A stretch of DNA of 33,273 nucleotides from positions 3,997,124 to 4,030,396 of the forward strand of contig BLXT01004061.1 in assembly GCA_019648995.1 (NCBI GenBank). The letters run 5' to 3'. Below, piece after piece: positions 9,565-20,800 of the stretch (position 1 is its first letter; each line of letters starts with the position of its first letter). The position numbers were made by a program, and so were the translations under genes. Origin of the DNA: Plakobranchus ocellatus (lineage: Eukaryota; Mollusca; Gastropoda; Plakobranchidae). The notes under the pieces were generated by a model that saw only the letters and a program-made list of their open reading frames with translations, did no database searches and was not told the DNA's origin.

Positions 9565-12500
9565 GCAGGTTTCAAGAGTACCATATCATATGCAGATATT
9601 GTTTAGGAAAATTTAAATTCATTCTGCAAAAAATCTGCTATATATACACGGATAATAACTTGGTTGATTCTTTTTTGTTAAGTTATCATTACCAATAATA
9701 AAATTGGTCTTTACATAATTTTGCATCCTGTTGTGGGTGGTTATGAAATACTGAAGAATGAAGATAATAATTTACTGTGAGAAAAGCTTCTTTGAGAATT
9801 CAGTGTTAAAATTACTCAAAATTATGCAAATTGAACCATTGGTAAAAATTCTGAAATTGTGTAACCAAGCCTGTCTCAAGAGGAGGGGTTTGTCAAAACA
9901 ATGAAAGTTTAATTTGCATTGATATTTTCCTTGTTTTTTAAGAAAAAATATATATTAATTAGGACTTAAGACATACATAGGACAGCACTGGGGTAATAGA
10001 CTTCATAAAGGGTTAAAACATATATAAAAATGCCTCAAAACAGAACATTAAAAAGTGACTCTTTAAAATCACGTGCTGAATAAATTAACTAAATATGTAT
10101 TGCTCTATCTCTATGGAGTTTTGCTATCTTATTTGATGATTTTGTAGGTGTTTGTGATGATTTTGGTTCTAAATTTAGCTTAAAAGGTCAAAATATGGCC
10201 ATAAAAAGATGACTGTGTCAGTCTTGACACACTTTTTCAACAAAGATATTAAAGAAAAACTCAGTAGTTGCCTGTTATCATACCATAAAACACAATTCAA
10301 GCAATAATTTATAATATAGATGAAGAAAATACATTCACTGATAAAAAGATTGATGAGGAAATAATGGTCATGAAATATCTTGTAACTACAGATGTATGAG
10401 AAATTTTTGTTAGTCTGTAATAATTGATGATTCCAATACAAAATACATTATTTATGATCATATATCCATAGCAAATGTCCAGAACCAAGTATATTTATGC
10501 TCTACATTGGAAAAGCTCTTTGGACATCTTGTCATTTAAGGGCTGTAAGAAATTTTGTCAGCGAGTATAACAGTTGTAATGATCCACACAGCTTAATGAT
10601 TGCTCAATTCAACAATTATATTTCACATTTTGCCACAATGAGACTTTAAAAGTAAGGAATAAAGACAACTCAACTAATTCAAACAAATTCCAGTGAGGAT
10701 TCTTTTACTTTTTTTAAAAATTAGATCTATGATCAATCATTACCTTTGTCAGTGTATTGATTGATTATTTTTTCAGTGTTATAAACTCCAAAGTTGTCCT
10801 TACCACACAGTTTTCAGTGTTCATTTTTAGCCGTGTTTAAATGAGAGAAAACATTAAATTATGCGGAACATATTTTTCTAGCAATACTGGTGTTGATCAT
10901 TAAACTTTGTCAGCAGTTCCCTTTTACTTTGTCCTTGTAATAATGGAGTATTAATTCAAGGAAACCAACTTTCTCTTAATAACACATGAGATAGCTGATG
11001 ATTGTGACTCAAGTTACAAACATCAAGATATCTGAATGATTTATAATTGAAATCATATCATGAATAGTATAACTCTTACATTAATGTCATCATTACATGA
11101 TCAAAGTTGAGTCAAAATTTACAAATTTGAAAAGAATTCTCTCTAAATTCATTGAAAAAGTGGACAAAGCTGTTCAAAGCAATAGAATGACTATCATTTA
11201 TGCTTTTACAATGTTCTACTTTAAAACTTAAAACAATGTGTGTTTATCCTTACGCTGACAAACTCCTGTCTACACATGTAATAATTTTTTTTCTTTTTTT
11301 CACTCGAAGGCTACTTAATTGAACAATTTTGATTAGAAGTGTCATAGTTTAACTAACCTGATCGGTTTCAATGCTTACCTTTTTTTATTTAGGACTTTTT
11401 TAAAATTTCAATGTCTGTCATAGTAACTAGGTTTTCTTCATTTAAATGTACTTCATGTACGAAGTCTTAATATTTTGGGAACCATATAACATAAAAATGT
11501 GAGAAATGCCTTGAATTTTTAGGTCTCGTGTTCTATTTAGAAGACCACCTTTTGAGACATGCTCATATATGACTCAGAAATTTAAGGCATTGATAATCAT
11601 GTAAATGACTTTCTTATTGATTTTGATTTACAGCTACCTATTCCACTATGTGACAGAAGACAAAATCACATACTTATGCATTACAGATGATGTGAGTGAA
11701 CTGTATTATTTTCATAGATTTCTGTTCTTTTTTTTATAAAAACTGGCTTTTTCAAATTAATTTTTCAGCCTACATGCATAAAGTGATCACTGATGGACAC
11801 AAATGTTTTCATATGAATTTTTAATGGGTAATTTTTAACAATTGTATGGATGCAAATGAATAACCAATAAATGAGATGCAAATCACCATAAATCCAGAGA
11901 GGCTATTTTTTTTTATATATGAAGATGTTTTTTCTGCTCTCTTTGATATCAGTAAATAAGATCTATTTTAATTGTACATTAATAAACTCCGAGACATCAT
12001 GATATCTGTGTAAGCAGGGAACACTTAAATCAATTAAAATCCTCAAGTTCTTTATCTGATAAAACATCAGCAATTGACATACAGAAGAGGGGTTTTGTCA
12101 TACATACATAATATTGAGCAAAAGCTTAAAAAAAAAAAAAAAAAANNNNNAGCTTAAAAAAAAAAAAAAAAAAAAGCCTTGATAATTATCATGGCAGGGA
12201 TATATCTCCATTGAAAAATTTTGAAAGTACTACAATGAGCTATGTTAGAACAGCGAACTTTCTTTTCGCCAGTTTTTCTTTCTCCAAGAGGGTTTTGGTA
12301 AGCTCTGGGACATAGGAAATCAAAGCTCCAATTTCAATAAAGAGTTGTTGGCCTTATTAAGGTTTGCACCTGCATTCAAACATAGGTCCTGATTTCCAGA
12401 GAAAAAAAAAAGAAGAGCGATTTTTTAGTCTTTTTAGAAAAGGCGGTTGATGTGCTGAGAGTGCAAGTCTATACTAGCAGGCACAGTGTGATATAGAAGC

Positions 12501-15500
12501 AAACATTCCATAAAGATAAAGTTAGTTGTGAAAACATGGTTTATCTAAGGGCTAAAAAATCAATACTTATCAGCTAGCTGCAACACTTATAATCTATGTG
12601 ATGAAGATTAAAGGTCAAAGTTATTATCTCTATCAAGCTCTTTGCAACTTCCAATCATTTACTATAACCTAAATTCAAAACTTCATTCATGTTTGAATAG
12701 ATGTACAAATGGGAGGGATGACCTATATGCTTTGTAAAAGTTCCATATCACACTTAATCATTGCAGGCCTCTGAGGCAGTTATTTGCGAATAATTTGGGC
12801 AAACCTGATTCAAGATGTAAAATTACTGCTCTATTTCTCTCTCTTTAAATATGCCAGTATACTCAGTGAAGAAAAAAATTGTGTTTGGCATGACTTGACA
12901 ATCTTACTCTTAGGTCAGGGATATCTGTATTTTTCTGAAATTTTAAATTTGTTCAATGTTCTCCTGAATCAGATGTGGCATATAAGTCTTTTGAGATTAG
13001 CAATTTTTTTTCGTTCTTTAAATTGCTTTCTTTTCAAAACCTAAAAATCCCATATCTTGGTAAGAATCAGCCAAGTCCTACCTAGTTTTGTCTTATGCAA
13101 AGCTCAAAGAAAACAATTTCAGACTGTTTAAGTGATTAAAAATATTTAAAATGAGTTTTTTGATCCATTTGGGCTTTTTGACACATTTCAAAAAGATATT
13201 TCACATCATATTTGAAACATGATTGATAAAAGCAATACTGAACGTATCAATCAAATATTCCCCTTTCTCTCACATACCCAAAAAGATATTTCACATCATA
13301 TTTGAAACATGATTGATAAAAGCAATACTGAACGTATCAATCAAATATTCCCCTTTCTCTCACATACCCAAAATGCAGTATGCAATTAAATCTGTGACAT
13401 GTACTGCACTTCATTTGGCTGCATTTTTTTTTTTTTAAATTGGCAGAGTTGTTCTCATTCCATAATAAAATGTTTGTCTCTCGCTCTTTTTCCACCATGT
13501 AGGACTTTGAACGAGCAAAAGCATTCCTGTATTTGAATGATATTAAACGAAGGTAATTTCTAAAGTCTGGCATTAATAATCTCTAATTTTTTTTGATTTG
13601 TTGCTAATCTGTTTTCCTATATCTTATATCATTGATTTGCTAACAGTAGCAGTAAAACAGATACAGATAGTATATATATACTATCTGCATCTGTTTGGCT
13701 GCTACTGTTAGCCAATCAGTGTTGCTTTAAAAATTATTTACATGATTATCAGGAAGAAGTCAGTATAATTTTCACATTCCTGTAGTGTTTCTTTCTCCAA
13801 TTCAGATTTTAGTTCACGTCTTCAAACCTTGATTTGTTTACAGGGATGCCAGTTTTCCGATTTAAACAGGATTTCCGACTTTTAGCCTTATTTTTAGAAC
13901 TTGAAAGTCAATTATACTTTAACCACAGCTTTGAGAAAACTATTTTTTACTATATAAGTTTCCTGCTTTTTTGTCATAGGCCACTGGCATCCCTGTGTTT
14001 AGTTGTTGATTTTTGTGAGAAAACTAAGCTTTTTATAGGTCAGTAATGTTACAAAAAAGTAAATACATTAAGTGAACCTGAAGTGGTAAAATAAAAATGG
14101 ATTTAGCACCTTTGCAAGTAAATATTTGTGCTCAGAAAATAGAAAATATTCCACATTATGCAAAGTAAAATCTTGGCACATCAATATTGAATATCCCTAA
14201 AAAAATATAATTATATCAACAAAAAAAAGCGACTTATGTTATAAATATAAGAATAAATAGCTGTTCTTTACTCTTTTAGGTTTCAGTCCCAGTATGGAGT
14301 TCGTGCACAAACAGCTTTGCCATATGCAATGAACAGTGACTTCTCTAGAACTATGGCAACACAGATGGTGAGTCAATTTCTCTGTTGTATCATCAAATGA
14401 TTGAAAAGGTTTACTAGCATCAAATAGCAAGTTTTTATCTTCATACTATATCAAGCTGTCAGTGGGTCAAATAATTTTTTCACCACAGGAGCAATTAATA
14501 ACATAATGCTTGTCAATTATTTTTAGAAAATTATTTTTGAAAAACCAGCATGCTTTGAGACTAGTTTTGCAAACACATTGCTTTTGAGATAAAACATTTT
14601 GTTTTTTTCTCTCTCTTCCAAATGCTTTTCAAACTGTGCTCGGCCAGTTTTCACCATCACGGGGCAGCTCACAGAATACTTTTTTATGTGGCTTTATCAA
14701 ATGTATAAAATGCTCAAAATGTGAATAGCAACTCATTTGGACTGCTCTCAGGATGTGTTTTATGTTCTGTTTTACTTGTTATTTTATTGATTTTGATCTT
14801 ATTGGGCCCTGGCTATTTTCTGCTCATCAGCTTTACCAACTGGCTTTTTTTTGTTCGTTTTTCTGTTTGGTTTTGTTTGGGCTTTATTTTTTTTTTGTTA
14901 ATTCTGGGAGCCCTCCTATATGAAGCCACAGAGTTGAACATTATTGTATCAGTTCAGTTAAGTAATTTCCTGTCTTTATTAGCTGGACTTATTTTTTTTT
15001 ACAATTATTAAAAAACATCTCTCAGTTTCTATCCAAACAAAATTATGAGAAGGCACACAATTATAATCCTCTTATCTTTTTATTGTCACATTGTATCCTT
15101 ATTGTTGGTCTGAAACACTTTGGTAGCTTTCTTCATCTGTGTAAATTCTCTCACTGTTGTTTGCTGTGTGCAAATTCTGTGATCTTTTCAAGCAAATTCA
15201 TTGAATGGAGTCAAGGAGGATAAATAAGTGCAAGATGTCTGTTCAACATTGTTGGAAGCATTGACTTTGGTTATCCTTCAAGTTTGTTGCTTTAGGGGAT
15301 GAAGTAGATTTTTTATATCTTAATTGATGAGAATGTTTGTCTCTGAGTAGTATGCTTCTGAAGAGAGAGGCTTTATTTGTTATTTTGACTGTTTAAGATC
15401 TTTTCACATCTTTGATGAAATCAATTGTCTCTTACCTCATAAAAGTAATTGTCCATGTGCTGCAGCTGTAGAGCAATGGATTATACAAGAGCCTTATAAA

Positions 15501-17787
15501 AGTGTAATTTTGTAGCAATCTTGAGCTTATTTCTATGTATCTTTAGGTGGGTTGTCACTTATTTTCAACGCGTATTATACAAATCTGTCTTTTTATCATA
15601 TGCAGTTTGTATTTTATTGTTTTGATTTAAGTAATCCTTTACATAATCTTTCTTAATTATGACCCAAAAGATTCAAGTGACGTATAATTTTACCATTTCA
15701 CAATAATAATAATAATCATAAAGTGCTGCATATTATAAAATCTTGATGATATCTGAAAAACATCAATTAAGCTTGTAATTATTTCATTATTTATTTATTT
15801 TTTTTAGTGTTATGTATTCAAAATATTTTCAGAGAGTCTTATCTGATGGCAAGCCTGACAATTTGAATAAAGTTCAAGACCAAGTAGAGGAGCTGAAAGG
15901 CATTATGGTCAGAAATATTGGTATGTTGGAGTGTATGCAAAATACAGTCCAGTAAGGATTCTTGGAAGTCATAAGGAACATTGATTGCTTGATAATGCTG
16001 TGCTTGAATTACTCATAATAGGCTTCACTAAATAAAGATAATATTGCAAACATGGACATCACCACTCTTGTTTGAATAAATGAAAATTTTATTGTGGTTT
16101 TTCTTTGTCTCAGTTTCTTTTCTTTTTCCTTGCCTTTTCCTTTTTTTTTCTTTTTTCTTTTTAAAGAGAGAGGACAAAAAAATATCGAGGGGAAAATCTT
16201 CACCTTTATCAATCTCGCCGAATTTTTAGACTTTACTTAAAGGATCTTGAATAACTTCACCTGGGTCTAAATTTGTGTCTAAACTGGTTAAAAATGAAGA
16301 TATGGCAAATTTTGTGAATGAAACACTAATTACTGTGAAGCCTGTGACGATTTTTTAATGCAGTTCTGGCCTGTGCTGCATATGTGTGTATTTGTTTCAA
16401 TCTCTGATGATCTTTTGTCAATTTGCAATTGCTACACACATTAACACCTTCACTGCTACAAGAATTTGCCTTTGTCAAAGGTTTTTAGGTTCAGAAACCT
16501 CCGACCTTTTTTATGATACTAAATTTGTCTACCAAAACATATCTTGCGCTATAAGGTATGTACAGTATACGTATATAGGTACCAAATGTCAGTAAATGCT
16601 ACCACCTCTGCCTAAGTGACTGACATGGTTATGTGAAGCTGAATTTTGGTGAGGGCTCGCAACCAGTCTCATCACCAGTTCTTTCTGCACTCTGATGTGA
16701 CATTCTTACATCAGCTACAGTCTAACTCTGGTCCTGCCCACAAAAACCAATCAAGTTTCTTGACTGAGGGCCTTGGCCACACCTCTGACGGACTTTTACA
16801 CCTGTTACTTGATGTGGGCATAGACTTGCAGGTCTTTCACAGGGCATGTTATTTCTTTCCCTGCTTTGCTTTGACGTCTCACTCTCTTTTGCTCATCCTG
16901 TCTCTTCATCCCCTACCTTCTCCCTCCTCTCAACACCAATGCTTTTTTGAAACTGTCATAGAAGTTTTTTTTTTTTTTTAAACTCAGTTTTAACTAAAAC
17001 CTAAGTTATTTTCTGATTGTTTCCTGTTTAGACCACCTGGCAGAGAGAGGAGAGAGATTAGAACTTTTAGTTGACAAGACAGAGGATCTCAGTGTCAATG
17101 TGAGTCTGTGTTTCATGGCATTTTTATGTTTTTACAGTGATTTTTACTTGATCTTATCTTTATCTATAAGAAGAAGAAAGGCAAGGAAAAAAGGCTTAAG
17201 CATCTACTGGATAGGATGCATATGTAATTACAAACAGTTAATCTTAAAAAAAAAAGTTCAACAGCCCAAAATTAAATTGACCAAAAACAGGCCTTATGTG
17301 CAAAAGTTAAAAAACAAATTTGTAATATTTCAACAAAAGTGCTTTTCCAGCCTGGTTTCCTTAGATAGAAATTTAAGTTTGAAAGGTCTTTGAGAAAATG
17401 AACAGCTTGAAAGTATGTGGCTGCAGTCATATTCAGTCATTTCAAATTTTGCATTTGTCTAACAGTCTCACAAAATGACTGTACCTACTGCAAACCAAAG
17501 TTTCTTATTGGCATGAGATGTTCAACTTGAAAACTAATTTTGTACTGCTTTAAAAACAACAATAAAAAAGTTACTGTATAATTGTATATATGTGAATTGA
17601 AATCTTACAGATATTGATAAACCAAAATTTTATATTTTGATGAGAACATGACATGAGATGTTCAACTTGAAAAACCAATTTATTTTGAACAGTTGCAACA
17701 ACAGCAACAAAAACTCACCCAATACATATGTATATATGTGTACTAAAGTCTTATAGATATTGATGAAAGTGATCTCAAAATAGGGGG

Positions 17788-17822
<35 letters not shown>

Positions 17823-20800
17823 TTCACTTGTAGAAAATTGTTATATTTTAAGATCTTTTGTTATTTTTATAAATTCTGACCTTCAAAAAGGATGCATTTG
17901 ACATATAATCCTACGTGAAATTCAGGTTTCTATTAACTAAAACTGTTTTGCAAAATGAGTGATGGTTTTTTATGTAACAATTAGTGTGAATTGAGTCTAG
18001 ATCTAGAGTCAGAATGGCTGATTGATTTGGCCTTGTTAACTTGTAATATTTGGTCAAATTCTGAGTGGACCTAGGTTAGAACTATTTTAGTTTAACAGAG
18101 TATTATTGTATTAGCTTTGAGTACCTTTTTAGATCTAGGGATTTCTAGAAGGTCCTCAAATGTGTGAGAACATTGTTTATAGAAGTTATCAGATTGTATC
18201 CTGGAGATGAGATAAGTTTTTAATGTTTATGTATAAAGAAGAGAATAATGGAAAGTATTTGATTAGTCAATATCTTTAGCTAAACTTGATTACATAAATT
18301 CTACCTTTTTCTAGAAAGAGTTATTTGTTTAATATTGACTAATAAGCCTGTGTATTGCATAAAAAGTGTTTTCTAGAAGCTGTGAGTGGTAAGTATGAAA
18401 GAGAGCTCTTAAAAATTGCTGAAAAGATTGCTGAGAGATACAAATTGTGAAGATGTGAATTGCAGGTTTACAGAATTATTCTTCAGTTGAATCAATTAAC
18501 TTTTGGTTCATTTTTTTCAGCTAGACTTGGAATGATTTTTGTTTTTTAGTCTATTTAAAGACCTCATTGTCACATGCAATGTTCAACTAGATTTATAAGT
18601 AAACAGCCTCGATAAAAGTACCAAATATACAATGCTCAAAACTTAATATGTAAAATGCGACTTGGAACTGATTTACCTGTGTTGCCTTACAAATATTGTT
18701 CAGCAATGGCAGAAAATACACACACTCATACAAATACAAGACAACAGAAAAAATAAAAATAAGCAAACAAAAACAAAAATGGTTTGTGGTAACCAAAACG
18801 AGTTAACATGTGGATCTACATCAAATCCCAAACTACAGAAGTCAAAAGTAAATGCTCACTGGTATGTGTACAGAAAGTCAATAAAATGTCTATTAAAAGT
18901 TCTGCACATAGAGAAATGAGTTATTTTCACCCGTTTAATTAAAGTTATTCTTTTATTAGGTAAAAAATATAGATTTGCAACTTTTTAGCTACGACTCATT
19001 TTGTTGTATCTTGAGCTTGAATGTCAGTAGAAAAGCAATGCAAGGATCAGATAATCATTTAGTGTATAGGATGCATATCAAACTATGAGAGGGGAAATAA
19101 GCTGATCACATGAGAAATGATGTACTAAAGACAGTGAAATAAAACTATGATCTTTAATGACGGTTTTCAAACATTGGACTAAAACAGCATCATATATTGA
19201 ATGTGCAACTTTTTTTTTTTCTTTTCCTCAGTCTGTAACCTTCAAGAAAACAAGCCGTAACTTGGCCCGCTCAATGTGGTGGAAAAATGTGAAGCTGATC
19301 ATAATTATCTCAGTTGTTATTATTGTAAGTATTGCACCTAAATGTAAATTTCATAAATTTTACCTCACTTATATCAGTCACTTCATGCTAACATGTGATT
19401 GTGTCGTTTCCCTTCACTTGGCATGGCATCCTGTGTCTGTTTCACACACATTCACTTTCTGCTTTCACTGTATTATTTGACCGAATTCACTTTGGTCCAT
19501 CATCCGCTTGTGAGAAAAAACATTTTTTGAGTTCATTGTGAGATAAAAGATAATGATTGAGTGAGCAAGTGATAAAGAGAAAAGAGAGGTGAAAAAAAAA
19601 CAAAACAATGGTAAATAAATTTATATTCATTTGAGTTCTAAATTTGATTGTGTTTATTGAAGTTTTTATTCTATAAGTTAATAAAAAGAGAGGTGTGGTG
19701 ACACAGAGAGAGAGAGAAAGAAAGAGTGAGAGAGGATGAAAAGCGGTAGAGAGAATAGTTAATTAAAATATATTCTTTTGTGCTTACATTTTGTTACTGA
19801 GTGCTTGATGTTTATTTTTTATCACACGTCCTGTTCACTATCTTCCCCCTGGTCACTGCTTTGCCTTTTTTAGTTGTAAATGTAATTATTGAAAATGAGT
19901 TGGTTTTTATTTAGCTTATAAGATTGAACATGTTTTAAAAAAAAGACAAATGGGCCTAAGCATGCAAAAGACAAAGATTAGATTGAAAACTATTTCTGAA
20001 CCTTCTCCAGAACATCATGTGGCTAGGTCATTTAGATCTTGTAAAAAAATGCAGATAATTTGTTGAATTTTGTCTGCTATATGGTGAGCAAAAAATATGG
20101 TTTAGAAGATGTGTATCCTTAAGTCATAAGATTTTCAATCGAGGCTTTTGTTAACATTGTTTAATATTTGTTTCGGCTCTACTGAACATCTTTTCTGACA
20201 AAAGAGAAGTCTTAATAAAATAATGTACTTGATACTTTTAATTTTTTTCTGAGCAAAACTGAGGCCATAAACAATTAAAGTATCTTCGTTAATGAAAGGA
20301 AAGAATAACCTTTTACCTTATTATAAGCCTAGATCTCGATCTAGATTTAGAACTAGCAACAAATTCAGATAAGGAAAATTTGACTATCTTATTCTATGAA
20401 AAATGTCATAAAAGTGCTGATTGTGCAGAAGGCACCAATCCCCCCTCTTCCATGATGGCATGAAGATATAAATTTTAGGCTAGACTAAAATTTGCTGCCT
20501 TGTCTATAATCAGTGTCCTTGGTATTAGAATTGTAAAATTAATTATCTCTCTCCTTTTCAGTTTTGTCATTTCTTGAAAAGTTGCAGTTTAATTGTCATC
20601 AAAAGCAATTTCAGACTTACTGTTGAAGAAATAAGAGATTTCTAATGACTGGTGTGATCAAAAGGAAAACATTCAGAGATCAAGCAAATATGTCTTCAGA
20701 ATCATCTTAGTTCCAAGGAGAAAAAAAAAAATTCTTTGTCAAAATATATTTTAGGACAAATGTAGTTGTAATCAAAATAAAATCAATTCCTATAATTAAC

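Larger units (their letters stand above)
11692..13502 (+). other. VAMP7: VAMP7 intron 2
   Basis: GT-AG intron with a 5-N assembly gap at 12146-12150 and an exact 90-bp tandem duplication near its 3' end. An 86-codon plus-strand open frame at 12784-13044 shows no protein-like conservation features. Confidence 0.85.
17100..19231 (+). other. VAMP7: VAMP7 intron 6
   Basis: GT-AG intron with a diverged ~140-bp tandem duplication (17512-17780) and a T32 run at 17790-17821. A few CTAGATC words occur near 18000. Otherwise it is AT-rich and unremarkable. Confidence 0.85.

Noticed and set aside
9227-9616. 129-codon plus-strand frame covering the microsatellite and VAMP7 exon
   Set aside because: It merely reads through the CA repeat and the acceptor into the real exon. 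The VAMP7 start is the ATG at 9419 and the tail is intron.
14721-15011. 96-codon plus-strand frame that looks like a membrane protein
   Set aside because: It lies in VAMP7 intron 4 in T-rich DNA. Leu/Phe/Ile-rich translation follows from composition, and no splice sites or neighbouring exons support it.
16009-16212. 67-codon minus-strand frame with a Lys/Glu-rich stretch
   Set aside because: The charged stretch comes from a low-complexity CTTTT repeat in VAMP7 intron 5. No other support.
17630-17827. Minus-strand frame starting with poly-Lys
   Set aside because: The Lys run is the T32 homopolymer read in reverse.
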